NCBI GenBank assembly: GCA_047635695.1 | Contig: JBLILN010000004.1 | Location: 53,197 to 117,196 of the forward strand | Source: UBA2136 sp047635695 | GTDB lineage: Bacteria; Pseudomonadota; Alphaproteobacteria; UBA2136 | DNA: 64,000 bases | Reading direction: 5' to 3' | In this document: in pieces, positions 8,942 to 18,261 of the stretch | How the letters are laid out: each line of letters opens with the position of its first letter | Numbering within the stretch: position 1 is the first letter of the stretch | The notes under the pieces: generated by a model | What the model was told of the DNA's origin: nothing | The model's database searches: none | The model's input: only the letters and a program-made list of their open reading frames with translations | Translations under genes and position numbers: made by a program

Positions 8942-9607
8942 TTATGAAGTTGTTAGTAATTGCCGTCTAAGCGCTGTGATATTTTCTTTGTACTGACTTT
9001 GCTCGCCTGTAAAAATAGCGCTGCCTGCAACAAATGCATTGGCGCCAGCTTTGGCACATAAAGAAATGGTTTTACAGTTGATGCCACCGTCAACTTGTAG
9101 TGTAATATCTCTTTTGTTAGCTTTAATGGCTTTGTATAATGTTTCGATTTTTATAAGCTGGTCATGCATAAAACTTTGACCGCCAAACCCAGGTTCAACA
9201 GTCATAACGAGAACATTGTCTACAATGTCTATATATTGAAGGATATTTTCAACAGGCGTTGATGGTTTAAGGGTAATGCCTACTTTAACTCCAAGGGATT
9301 TTATATATTTTAAGTCATTTGCAGGGTTTTCTAATGTTTCAATATGTACAGTTATTTGGTCTACCCCTGCTTTTATGTAACTGTTTATGAGTTGAAGTGG
9401 GTTCTGCACCATCAAGTGCGCGTCAAAAAAGAGCGTGCTATGCGGGCGTAGTGCTTTAATGATATCGGCACCAAACGTTAAATTAGGCACAAAATGACCA
9501 TCCATGACATCAAGGTGTAACCAGTCGGCACCAGCATTTTTAACGGCGTTGATCTCGTCTTTAAGACAAGAAAAGTCGGCGCTGAGAATGGAAGGTGCGA
9601 TAATCAT
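8942..9607 (-). CDS. rpe: Ribulose-phosphate 3-epimerase
   Basis: TIM-barrel enzyme of the pentose phosphate pathway interconverting ribulose-5-phosphate and xylulose-5-phosphate. 221 aa, full length. Clear motifs: PSILSADF at the N-terminus, HLDVMDGHFVPN with metal-ligand His and Asp, MTVEPGFGGQSF and VDGGIN with the second catalytic Asp. It lies 77 nt downstream of rsmB on the same strand; rsmB-rpe pairing is common in Alphaproteobacteria. Confidence 0.96.
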   Translation of the reverse strand: MIIAPSILSADFSCLKDEINAVKNAGADWLHLDVMDGHFVPNLTFGADIIKALRPHSTLFFDAHLMVQNPLQLINSYIKAGVDQITVHIETLENPANDLKYIKSLGVKVGITLKPSTPVENILQYIDIVDNVLVMTVEPGFGGQSFMHDQLIKIETLYKAIKANKRDITLQVDGGINCKTISLCAKAGANAFVAGSAIFTGEQSQYKENITALRRQLLTTS

Positions 9608-9684
9608 AGATTCATCCTCTTTTTTATATAAAAATAAGTGTACACATATAGTGACGTTTTCTTAAATTATAAATTAGATTATAA

Positions 9685-11019
9685 TTAGGCGTTTTTTCTC
9701 AAGCGCGCCGCAAAGAAGCCATCCATATTTTCTGCAGGCGTTGTTCTGACTTCACCTTGGTCATTGATAATGTATTCATTACCACCAACTTCGTCGAGGG
9801 TTACTGGAACAACTTCAAAGTTAGCATGGTTCTTTAAGAAGCTTTCAATTTGTTTTTCACCTTCTTCATGAAAGAGAGAACATGTTGCATAAACCATAAT
9901 ACCATTTACTTTAAGTAATCTTGCGGCTTCATTGAGTATGTTTTCTTGTATTACTGTTAGGTTGCGCACATGCTCAGGTTTTCTGGTTATCAGTACATCT
10001 GGGTGTCGTCTTGATGTGCCTGTTGCAGAGCAAGGGGCATCAATAAGAATACCAGCAAAGCTTTGATCGTCGAAACCAGTTTTACTCGCATCACCACAAA
10101 CAACTGTTGCAGACACTTGGCAGCGCTTGAAGTTTTCATGAACACGTGCAATACGTTTCTGGCTAAGGTCTATCGCTGTAATTTTACGGTCTTTGTGTGC
10201 ATCGATAAGTTGGATAGTTTTACCACCGGGCGCTGCGCACATGTCGAGGATATCACCTTCGGTGTTTAGGTTATTAAACAGACGTGCAGGGATTTGTGCC
10301 GCAGCATCTTGCACATACATTTTACCGTCGTCCCAACCAGGGATGTCGGTAATTGCGATATGTTTTTGTTTAAGACGGAATGTTTCTGTATGAATAGGAA
10401 TGTTATAAATTAATTCCTGTATATCTTCGTTCTCAATAATGTCTTGATCACGCATACGGAGGTCAATTTTTGAAATTTTCAACATATATTCGAATATGGC
10501 TTCACTGCGCACGGGGCCATAGTCGTTAATGATCTTTTGTTGTATCCAATTAGGGATATTGAGCTTTGGCGCATTTGTTTTTTCTAAGGCGGTTAGACCT
10601 TCGCGTTGCGTGCGACGTAATATGGCGTTAATAATACCTGTGGCGCGCACTTTACCACGCACTTTTGCAAGTTCTACAGCACCATGAATGGCTGCATGTG
10701 CGGGTATGCTATCCATAAAGAGCAGCTGTGCGATACCGATGCGCATGATGTTTTTTTCTAGGCTATCATTGTCGAAGGGGTGTTTCATGAATTTGTCGAT
10801 GAGGTATGATATTTCACCTATGTGTCGAAGCGTTGTTGCTGTGATAGCCCTTGAAAGTTTGCGCTCTCTTTCGTTAAGAGAAGGGAGTATCTTTGACTCT
10901 GCTAGTTCAAGTGGTTGTTCGCGAATAATAACTTCACGTATAATATTTACACTTGCATTTCTGCTACTTAATGCTTCATCCATAATATTCTCATGCCCGA
11001 TTAAATTTGTACTTATCAT
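9685..11019 (-). CDS. rsmB: 16S rRNA m5C967 methyltransferase RsmB
   Basis: S-adenosylmethionine-dependent rRNA cytosine-5 methyltransferase. An N-terminal NusB-like helical domain (about residues 15-140) precedes the Rossmann methyltransferase domain with motif I MCAAPGGKTIQL, motif IV DAPCSATGTSRRHPD (Cys that releases product) and motif VI YATCSLF (nucleophilic Cys). 444 aa, as expected. The start may instead be Met13 of this reading. A second RsmB/NOP-family protein at 44779-46398 is a paralogue with a different N-terminus, so the target assignment rests on the NusB domain and the rpe neighbour. Confidence 0.9.
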   Translation of the reverse strand: MISTNLIGHENIMDEALSSRNASVNIIREVIIREQPLELAESKILPSLNERERKLSRAITATTLRHIGEISYLIDKFMKHPFDNDSLEKNIMRIGIAQLLFMDSIPAHAAIHGAVELAKVRGKVRATGIINAILRRTQREGLTALEKTNAPKLNIPNWIQQKIINDYGPVRSEAIFEYMLKISKIDLRMRDQDIIENEDIQELIYNIPIHTETFRLKQKHIAITDIPGWDDGKMYVQDAAAQIPARLFNNLNTEGDILDMCAAPGGKTIQLIDAHKDRKITAIDLSQKRIARVHENFKRCQVSATVVCGDASKTGFDDQSFAGILIDAPCSATGTSRRHPDVLITRKPEHVRNLTVIQENILNEAARLLKVNGIMVYATCSLFHEEGEKQIESFLKNHANFEVVPVTLDEVGGNEYIINDQGEVRTTPAENMDGFFAARLRKNA

Positions 11020-11255
11020 TGCTTTGCTATAAAAAACAACTATATATATGTTTTTTACCCTGAGCTGCCCATAGCTTTAGAAGGTACTAATTAATATATT
11101 ATAAGTCTGTTTTATGCAAATAAAAACCTTTAAATTTAAATAATTAACAGAATTTGTTGCCTTATTTAATGCCTTGAACTATATTTCTCTTTGAATTGAT
11201 GCCTTTGCATCTAATCTGAACTCCCTTTTTTTCGCTTATTTGCGAGGTAAACCTT

Positions 11256-11987
11256 ATGTTTAAGAAAATCTTATTGGCCGCTGTTTGCGGTTTTTTTATT
11301 TCTACGTCTTTAATGGCGCAGGATTCAACTTCGCAGGCACCGGCTGTCCGCGACCATTCTAAATGTAGTCAAATGGCTATCAACGCTATCAACCGTGATT
11401 ATGTTTTAAAGAATGAATATGTCAAAACGATGAATTATTTGAAGTTTATTCTAAACTTACATAAAATTCAGGGAAGGGAAGATACTTACGCTGAATCAGC
11501 AAAGTATGTTTCTGTGCGTGTTACAAGCTCAGTAAGCGGTTATATTATAGCTCAGTGTGGGCCTGGTGCAAGTAATGAAAAAGTTGCAGCGGCGAAGATT
11601 ATTTTAGGTAATACTTACAACGCATTAAACGCCTATTTAAAATCTATTTCTGTTGCTATTAATACAGAACACAGCGTTGTGCAACAATGCTTAAAAATAA
11701 GTACAGCGCCTTATTTTACGTTTTTTGAAAACAACAAAGTCTTGTTGGGAGAAATTTGGGCGCGGCCACAAAATAAGTCGTTGTGGGCAAACAAATCTGT
11801 GGAATATCGTAGAAACTATGGCATGCACTACAATGTATACCGAGAGAAGTATATGAACCTTATAAAGGTTTCATATGTAGCTTGTGATCAAACTTACCAT
11901 GGTGATAATGTCGATGCCACGGCTGTATCTGGAGCTTTGACAGACCTTGTTAACTATGCCAAAGGCTTCGCCGCCTTTTATAAGTAA
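11256..11987 (+). CDS. Secreted hypothetical protein with four cysteines
   Basis: 243 aa. A clear Sec signal peptide at residues 1-22 (MFKKILLAAVCGF..., cleavage after LMA or nearby) predicts a periplasmic or exported protein. The mature part is mostly helical, rich in Tyr, Asn and Lys, with four Cys (near residues 38, 103, 147 and 215) that could make two disulfides. GAGGT lies 7 nt before the ATG. No family recognised. It is the first gene after the divergent rsmB unit and is followed by a weak hairpin and fxsA. Confidence 0.7.
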   Translation: MFKKILLAAVCGFFISTSLMAQDSTSQAPAVRDHSKCSQMAINAINRDYVLKNEYVKTMNYLKFILNLHKIQGREDTYAESAKYVSVRVTSSVSGYIIAQCGPGASNEKVAAAKIILGNTYNALNAYLKSISVAINTEHSVVQQCLKISTAPYFTFFENNKVLLGEIWARPQNKSLWANKSVEYRRNYGMHYNVYREKYMNLIKVSYVACDQTYHGDNVDATAVSGALTDLVNYAKGFAAFYK

Positions 11988-12055
11988 TAGCGATATTGAT
12001 TTAGGTTTTTATGCCTAAATTTTAAGTAACCTTCATATTTATGGAGGTTTTTTTT

Positions 12056-12586
12056 ATGTTTATTTGTTACTGTGGTTTTATGATTTTAATTTTATTGATA
12101 ACTGTATTTTTTTTAGAAATCGCTGCTTTTGTTGAAATTGGTGGTGAGCTGGGTGTATTGGCAACTTTGTTAATTATTGTCTTGAGTGCTATGTTTGGTA
12201 TGGGGCGTCTTCGCTATTATACGGCTTATATTGCGACGAATAGGGGCGAGGATAAGCAACAGTTGGCGAATCATCTGTTCCACGGTATTTGTGGTGTTAT
12301 TGCAGGTTTCTTTCTTATAATCCCTGGTTTTGTGACGGATATTTTAGGTCTTATTCTTCTTGTGCCTTTTGTACGCACTTTTTTACGTGCTTTCATTCTA
12401 GATACTATTATAGGCTCTTACACTTTTGGTATTGTGGGTAGTGATGATCTTCATGATATGAAAAATTACTATAAAAAAGAAACAACAAAGAAAAGCGAAG
12501 ATACTTCAATAGTCAGCCATAAAAAAGGTAAAGGTAAAGTGGTTGACGCTGACTTTGAAATTGTGGATAAAGACGCCGAAAAATAA
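12056..12586 (+). CDS. fxsA: FxsA family cytoplasmic-membrane protein
   Basis: Small inner-membrane protein of the FxsA family (named for suppressing F-plasmid exclusion of phage T7; cellular role unclear). The core is recognisable: FFLEIAAFVEIGGELG, a second helix, then the signature HGICGVIAGFFLIIPGFVTDILG and LLLVPFVR-like segments, followed by a charged cytoplasmic tail (residues about 125-176). ATG at 12056 is chosen because GGAGG lies 8 nt upstream; the frame is open from 12041, but that ATG overlaps the Shine-Dalgarno sequence itself. It has its own short leader after the 11256 gene. Confidence 0.88.
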   Translation: MFICYCGFMILILLITVFFLEIAAFVEIGGELGVLATLLIIVLSAMFGMGRLRYYTAYIATNRGEDKQQLANHLFHGICGVIAGFFLIIPGFVTDILGLILLVPFVRTFLRAFILDTIIGSYTFGIVGSDDLHDMKNYYKKETTKKSEDTSIVSHKKGKGKVVDADFEIVDKDAEK

Positions 12587-12952
12587 TATCTTTTAAGGGT
12601 GGTTGTGCATAAATTTCCCATGGGTTTTATAGTATAGGCACTGCTCATCTTGCAACCCTCACCATGAATGTTTTTTTGTCACCCTATCTTATTCTTTAAG
12701 CGATTTTGTTACTGACATTTTTTTATGAATTTGTTGTTTAAAAGTAACGGCTTTATGTTGCGCATTCCCTACTATTCTTGTGATTTTTGTTTATATTCGG
12801 GGCTTTTGAGATGAATATGTAACACCTCTGTTTGTGAAAGGGCCTATAAATAAGCAGGACATATGTAGGGTGTGTTCACTTCTGTTGTAAATAATGTCAT
12901 TATGATTATGACCTTTCTTGCATGTAAGCGAAATTAGGAGAATAAAAGTCAT
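12587..12952. other. Intergenic region without recognisable gene
   Basis: 366 nt between fxsA and the GGDEF/EAL gene. No open frame of note, no tRNA and no strong terminator seen. It ends with AGGAG (12936-12940) ahead of the TTG start and presumably carries that gene's promoter, which I cannot place with confidence. Confidence 0.5.
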
Positions 12953-15892
12953 TTGGTTGATTTAATAACAATAATATCTTATTGGGTACTAGCGTCTTTT
13001 TGGCTGCTGGTGCTTGTTTTATATGTGGCCAATTATGGCCATATAAGGAATGCACGCGCTACAATCGGCGTTATACTTTTAGCAACGGCTCTTATTGGCT
13101 GCTCAGAGCTTTTTAACAGTCATATATTTAACGCATTTGTTGATTCTTTTGCTCAAACTAAAACAGATGCCATCATCACAGGGGCATTCCAACTTCAAGA
13201 CTTAACATCACAGAATATACGTGTTTTTGCGGCAATAGCGCTATTGTTTATATTTATTTTTTGGCTCATTCCTTTAGAAGTTAAAGGTCGCCAGAAGCTT
13301 GAACGCAAGATAGAAGAGAGCGAAGAGCGCTTTAGAAAGATTACAGAGAACACAACAGACATAACGATTATTTATCACAAAGAACAAGGCTTTGGCTATA
13401 TTAGTCCCTCCGTTTCTAAGGTTATCGGTTTTTCTGCGGATGACCTATATGGCAAAGAACTTGATGACCTTGTCCACCCCGATGATTTAGATGTGTTTCT
13501 GAAGGCTATCAATAATGCACAAGACAATTATAATACAACAATCTCGATTCCAGATTTTCGTGTCAAAACAAATAAAGGTAAGTGGCTTTATTTTGAAGGG
13601 CGTGTCACGAACATGCCAGATGTACGTGGTGTTGAAGGTTTTGTCATTAACTGTCGAGACATTCAAAAACGCAAAGAGACCTCTGAGCTTTTAAACCACC
13701 GCCTTGATATGGATACACTTGTGAGTAAAATATCTACAGAATTCATCAATACAGAAGCGGTAGATGTTCACTCTAAAATTGAAAAAACGCTTTTAACACT
13801 TGGTAACTTCTCTGCAATTGATCAGGTGCACCTTTTCCAACTGAATGATAAAACAGATATTTTTGAAAACACATTTTCTTGCTGTATAGACGATACATTA
13901 CCAACTTTAGATGACTTGGTACCCATCAATGCGGATAACTATCCTTGGGTACTTGAAAAGCTTGAAATGCTTGATTCTGTATATATCCCCGATGTGCATA
14001 AGCTTTCTAAGAAGGCGGCTAAAGAAAAAACTATATTTCAAAATGTCGGTATGCGCTCGGCACTCATTGTGCCCGTTAGCACGCAAGGGCGTTTGGCTGG
14101 CTTTTTAATGCTGAATAATCTTAAAGACAAGAAACAGTGGGTAAAGCATGACATTGCATTGTTAAACGTTATTGCTGAAGTTATTTCAAACGCATTACAG
14201 CGTTGTAAATCGGAAGAGAGCCTACAAACACTTTCACAGGCTGTTGAACAAAGTATGTCATCGATTGTGATTATCAAACCAGACGGTTTGATTGAATATA
14301 CAAATCGTAAATTTGAATCGGTTACAGGTTATAAATCATTTGATCTTATTGGTAAATCTATTGTTGATGTCGATAAAACTGAAGGTTATAAAGAGCGGAT
14401 TGAAGATATGATGGCCACGGTAAAAGGTGGTGAATGTTGGCGTGGTGAAGTATTAAATAAAAAGAAAAATGGTGACGACTTATGGGAATCTGTGACAGTT
14501 TCACCGATTAAAAATAATGGTGAAATTAAACACTTCTTAAGTGTTCGTGAAGATATCACTTTAAAGAAAGAGTATGAAGACAAGCTTATTTATCAAGCAA
14601 ACTATGACGATCTGACAGGTATTCCAAACCGCGTCCTTGCACATGATAGATTGTCAGAGGCAATGGTAAGAGCACAGCGCGACAAAGAAAGCGTTGCCGC
14701 TATTATTGTTGGTCTTGATACGTTTAAGAAGGTCAATGAAACACTCGGGCATAATGTCGGTGATCAGTTGCTCGTTGAAGCCAGCTTGCGTTTGAAACAC
14801 TATGTGCCAGAAATTGGAACGCTTGCGCGACTTGGTGGTGATGAATTCTTAATTATATTACCAATTGATCATGATGATTATGCAGAAATAGTGGCTTCTC
14901 GCATTTTAGAATCATTTGCAGAGCCTTTCCTTCTTGGTGAGCACGAAGTGACTGTGACGGCTAGCATGGGTATTGCTATCGTGCCAAATGATGGTAATGA
15001 TCCGCATGTTATTTTACGTAATTCTGGCAGTGCTATGCACCGTGCAAAAGACGAAGGGCGTAATAACTTCCAATTTTTCGCAGAAGAAATGCACAGCGAT
15101 GCTTTAAAACGTATCCAAATGGAAGGTTTTTTACGCCGTGCACAGGAATTTGATGAATTAGAACTTTATTACCAACCTATTGTTAAGACAGACAATCAAA
15201 CCGTTGTCGGCGCTGAAGCTTTGTTACGTTGGAATAACCCTCAGTTGGGCCCTGTGTCCCCTGTTGATTTTATCCCTCTTGCTGAAGACATTGGCCTGAT
15301 TGTGCCGATGGGTGAATGGATTTTAAAAACAGCTTGTATTCAGGCTGCAGAGTGGGCTAAAGACGATAATGCACCTGACTATGTCAGTGTAAATGTTTCT
15401 GTTCGACAGTTTAAAGGTGAAGATTTTGCGGCGGTTGTTAAACGCACTCTTAAAGAAACAGGTCTTGAAGCGAAGCACTTACGCATCGAGGTGACAGAAA
15501 GTTTGCTTGTTGATGAAGAAGATGGCGGTACTGTTGACGAAGCCTTAAAAGCGCTTAAAGAATTAGGTGTTTTGATTTTACTAGATGATTTTGGTACTGG
15601 TTATTCATCTCTAAGTTATTTGAAAAAATATGATTTCCATACCCTGAAAATTGACCGTGCATTTGTACGTGATGTACCTGACGATGCTGAAGACAAAGCG
15701 CTGGTTGAAGCTATTATGGCTATGGCGCATAGCTTAAGCCTTGAAGTGGTTGCAGAGGGTGTTGAAACTAAGGATCAGTTGGACTATTTGTCAGAGCTTG
15801 GCTGCGATAGCATACAAGGATATTATTTTTCAAAGCCTTTACCAAACAAACAATTTGATGACTTAATGATAAATTGGGAGTTTAAAAAATAA
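12953..15892 (+). CDS. Membrane-anchored PAS-GAF-PAS-GGDEF-EAL cyclic-di-GMP enzyme
   Basis: 979 aa. Order of parts: two or three N-terminal membrane helices (about 1-115), PAS (about 125-240, HPDD motif), GAF (about 250-405), second PAS (about 412-535), GGDEF diguanylate cyclase domain with intact GGDEF at residues 628-632, and EAL phosphodiesterase domain with intact EAL at 755-757 plus DDFGTGYSSLSYL. Both output domains keep their signature residues, so either activity is possible; sensory domains suggest redox or small-ligand input. The start is TTG with AGGAG 12 nt upstream. The stop TAA shares its last A with the ATG of phenylalanine hydroxylase, implying coupled translation. Confidence 0.93.
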   Translation: MVDLITIISYWVLASFWLLVLVLYVANYGHIRNARATIGVILLATALIGCSELFNSHIFNAFVDSFAQTKTDAIITGAFQLQDLTSQNIRVFAAIALLFIFIFWLIPLEVKGRQKLERKIEESEERFRKITENTTDITIIYHKEQGFGYISPSVSKVIGFSADDLYGKELDDLVHPDDLDVFLKAINNAQDNYNTTISIPDFRVKTNKGKWLYFEGRVTNMPDVRGVEGFVINCRDIQKRKETSELLNHRLDMDTLVSKISTEFINTEAVDVHSKIEKTLLTLGNFSAIDQVHLFQLNDKTDIFENTFSCCIDDTLPTLDDLVPINADNYPWVLEKLEMLDSVYIPDVHKLSKKAAKEKTIFQNVGMRSALIVPVSTQGRLAGFLMLNNLKDKKQWVKHDIALLNVIAEVISNALQRCKSEESLQTLSQAVEQSMSSIVIIKPDGLIEYTNRKFESVTGYKSFDLIGKSIVDVDKTEGYKERIEDMMATVKGGECWRGEVLNKKKNGDDLWESVTVSPIKNNGEIKHFLSVREDITLKKEYEDKLIYQANYDDLTGIPNRVLAHDRLSEAMVRAQRDKESVAAIIVGLDTFKKVNETLGHNVGDQLLVEASLRLKHYVPEIGTLARLGGDEFLIILPIDHDDYAEIVASRILESFAEPFLLGEHEVTVTASMGIAIVPNDGNDPHVILRNSGSAMHRAKDEGRNNFQFFAEEMHSDALKRIQMEGFLRRAQEFDELELYYQPIVKTDNQTVVGAEALLRWNNPQLGPVSPVDFIPLAEDIGLIVPMGEWILKTACIQAAEWAKDDNAPDYVSVNVSVRQFKGEDFAAVVKRTLKETGLEAKHLRIEVTESLLVDEEDGGTVDEALKALKELGVLILLDDFGTGYSSLSYLKKYDFHTLKIDRAFVRDVPDDAEDKALVEAIMAMAHSLSLEVVAEGVETKDQLDYLSELGCDSIQGYYFSKPLPNKQFDDLMINWEFKK

Positions 15893-16686
15893 TGGCAAAA
15901 GGCGGCAAATACGTTTCAAAAGAAGCTGGCTCTAATGGCATTAGACACTATACAGAAGAAGAAAACTTAGTTTGGCGTGATCTTGTGCTTAGGCAAAAAG
16001 AAATTCTACCTGGTTTGGTTTGCAATGCTTATATGCATGGACTCGACGTTTTAGACTTGCCTGTAGATCGTGTACCTCAACTTTCCGAAATTAATGAGAA
16101 GATAAAAAAAGAAACAAATTTTGAAATTGAGGCTGTACCAGCTCTTATTTCACCAGAGCGTTTCTTCGGACTTTTAGCGCAGAGAAAATTCCCTGTCGCT
16201 ACATTTATTCGCACAAGAGAAGGATTTGACTACTTGCAAGAGCCCGACATATTCCATGAAATTTGGGGGCATTGCCCTATGCTGACCAATCAAACGTACA
16301 CCAACTTTTTACAAAAATATGGTGAGCTCGCATTAAAACTAGATAGTAAATATATTTGGATGATGCAGCGTTTATTTTGGTTTACAGTTGAATTTGGATT
16401 GATAGACGAAGGTAAAGGGCCTCTTATCTATGGTGCCGGTATTGTTTCTTCTGCAGGTGAAAGCCCATACTCTATCCATAGCGATGAAGCTGAAAGACGT
16501 CCTTTTGATATAGTAGATGTTTTTCGCACGCCTTACCGTATAGATATATTCCAAAAAGTTTATTTTTCGATTCGAAGTTATGATGAATTATATGAGCTCT
16601 TAACCCATGATCTTGTACCATTAATGGAAGAGGCATTAAAGCTAGGTATGCATAAGCCCAGATTTCCGCCAAAAGAAGAAGGTTAA
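15892..16686 (+). CDS. phhA: Phenylalanine-4-hydroxylase
   Basis: Non-haem iron, pterin-dependent enzyme turning phenylalanine into tyrosine. 264 aa, the normal single-domain bacterial length. The iron ligands are visible: His122 and His127 in DIFHEIWGHCPM and Glu167 in FWFTVEFGL, followed by YGAGIVSSAGES. The start codon overlaps the stop of the GGDEF/EAL gene by one base (TAATG). No phhB (pterin dehydratase) or tyrosine-degradation gene is next to it. Identification is strong; the link with cyclic-di-GMP is only positional. Confidence 0.95.
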   Translation: MAKGGKYVSKEAGSNGIRHYTEEENLVWRDLVLRQKEILPGLVCNAYMHGLDVLDLPVDRVPQLSEINEKIKKETNFEIEAVPALISPERFFGLLAQRKFPVATFIRTREGFDYLQEPDIFHEIWGHCPMLTNQTYTNFLQKYGELALKLDSKYIWMMQRLFWFTVEFGLIDEGKGPLIYGAGIVSSAGESPYSIHSDEAERRPFDIVDVFRTPYRIDIFQKVYFSIRSYDELYELLTHDLVPLMEEALKLGMHKPRFPPKEEG

Positions 16687-16831
16687 GCTCTTTATGTATA
16701 AGGTGCATATAAGGCACATAGGCGTTTAACATATATAACCTCTGTTGACATAAACTCTTTTGTGGCATATTTAAAAGTATTACAATAGTCTATACTCAAT
16801 TGTATTATTTATAAATTTTAAGGTTTGAAGA

Positions 16832-17599
16832 ATGAAATTACGTGTTTTAGGATGTGACGGTGGCCGAGGGCTAGGCTATAACAGTACAACGTTGATGTTT
16901 AATAACCATGTTCTTATTGATGCGGGTACTATTCAGTCCGAAATCACCTTAGAGGAAGCGCTAAAGGTAACAGATATCTTTTTCACACATTCACATTTGG
17001 ACCATTTACTAGATTTACCTTTTTTGATTGATGCAACTTTCGAACAACGTCGCCAGCCTTTGCGCTTACACGGCACAAAGGAAACATTAGATGATTTAAT
17101 GACACATATTTTCAACGATAAAATTTGGCCAAACTTTTCGAGGTTACCAACACAAGAGTCTGGTCAGTTTACATTGCATTATATAGAGGTTGGCAAAACC
17201 TACACAGTCGGTGATCTAAGCTTTATACCTATTCCTGTAAATCATACGGTGCCAACGGTTGGCTATAAAGTTTCTGACGCCAATGGCGCTTTAGTGTTCT
17301 CGGGAGATACAGGGCCTGTTGACAGCATTTGGCAAGTGGCGAATGAGACCGATAATTTAGAAGCCATGATTCTCGATCTATCATTCCCCATCAGCGAGCA
17401 ATACATTGCAGATCTTTCAAAGCATATGACGGCCGATGATGTTGAGGGTCAATTGAAAAAATTGAAAAAAGACTGCGATATCTATGTTTTTCATTACAAG
17501 GTTGGCCTCGCTTCCATTATAGAAGGTCAAACAAAGCAATTGAAACATTTTGGCAAGCCTATTAAAACGCTTAGAAACTACAAAGAAATTATTATCTAA
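16832..17599 (+). CDS. Metallo-beta-lactamase-fold phosphodiesterase (class II cyclic-nucleotide PDE-like)
   Basis: 255 aa. It has the metal-binding motif THSHLDH (His53, His55, Asp57, His58), a downstream conserved His in NHTVPTVGY, GDTGP with bridging Asp, and a final His in VFHYK. The combination of an N-terminal G-x-N-S-T-T-like segment and HTVPTVGY resembles class II 3',5'-cyclic-nucleotide phosphodiesterases (CpdP type), so hydrolysis of cAMP or another phosphodiester is likely. RNase Z-like proteins share the fold but lack this pattern. It has its own leader after phhA and ends flush against the convergent lolA gene. Confidence 0.75.
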   Translation: MKLRVLGCDGGRGLGYNSTTLMFNNHVLIDAGTIQSEITLEEALKVTDIFFTHSHLDHLLDLPFLIDATFEQRRQPLRLHGTKETLDDLMTHIFNDKIWPNFSRLPTQESGQFTLHYIEVGKTYTVGDLSFIPIPVNHTVPTVGYKVSDANGALVFSGDTGPVDSIWQVANETDNLEAMILDLSFPISEQYIADLSKHMTADDVEGQLKKLKKDCDIYVFHYKVGLASIIEGQTKQLKHFGKPIKTLRNYKEIII

Positions 17600-18184
17600 C
17601 TAAAACGCTTCAAGGGCTGGTTTGAATTTAAAAAGGTTTTCATTTAGCTTGTGACCCTGCTTATGGTTTGCAAATAACACGCTCACACCTTGGCCAAAAT
17701 TATCTTTACTGCTCATGCTCAATAAACGCATCGGATTTTCTTTAAATCTTAAGACAAAACGATTTTCTTCATCATGGGTTAATGACATCTCCACAACTGT
17801 GACACCTTCTTCAGTTTTAATATCGTGAACAATAAAATCGTCACCACTTAAAGATATAGGGTTTTTTGTTAAAATTGCGGCAAAACCAGAATGCAAAGGA
17901 AGTTGTGTGGTTTGTTCTGTTTTAGGGTCATGAAAGAAGAGGCGGCTACCCGTTGACACTAACTTTTGTTGGTGTGGCAATTTATATTGCCATAAAAACT
18001 TTTTAGGACGGTTTAAGTAAAATGTACCCGACGTAAATGGCGTGCCAGGTGCGTATTGCTGAAAGTCAGCCTCAAGTGTTGTAATGCTGTTTAGATAACC
18101 CTCAATGTTTGTTAAAGAGTTTTCTGCTGCAACGGCTGGATTTAATGCCATCATCGACATGGCCAGTATAAATATATTTTTCAT
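17600..18184 (-). CDS. lolA: Outer-membrane lipoprotein carrier LolA
   Basis: Periplasmic chaperone that ferries lipoproteins from LolCDE to the outer membrane. 194 aa with a signal peptide (residues 1-20, ending AVAAE) and the half-barrel pattern FQQYAPGTPFTSGTFYLNRPKKFLWQY split by typical LolA strands; the Arg/Lys-Pro near PKKFLW is characteristic. In many Alphaproteobacteria lolA lies directly after ftsK; here a plus-strand esterase gene separates them. It abuts the convergent phosphodiesterase gene with no spacer. Confidence 0.9.
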   Translation of the reverse strand: MKNIFILAMSMMALNPAVAAENSLTNIEGYLNSITTLEADFQQYAPGTPFTSGTFYLNRPKKFLWQYKLPHQQKLVSTGSRLFFHDPKTEQTTQLPLHSGFAAILTKNPISLSGDDFIVHDIKTEEGVTVVEMSLTHDEENRFVLRFKENPMRLLSMSSKDNFGQGVSVLFANHKQGHKLNENLFKFKPALEAF

Positions 18185-18261
18185 GTTGGCGATTATGGAG
18201 CTTTACAAGTATTTACGCAATAGCTATAAATAGGTGTTACTTAAATAAAGGAGATGAAGCG

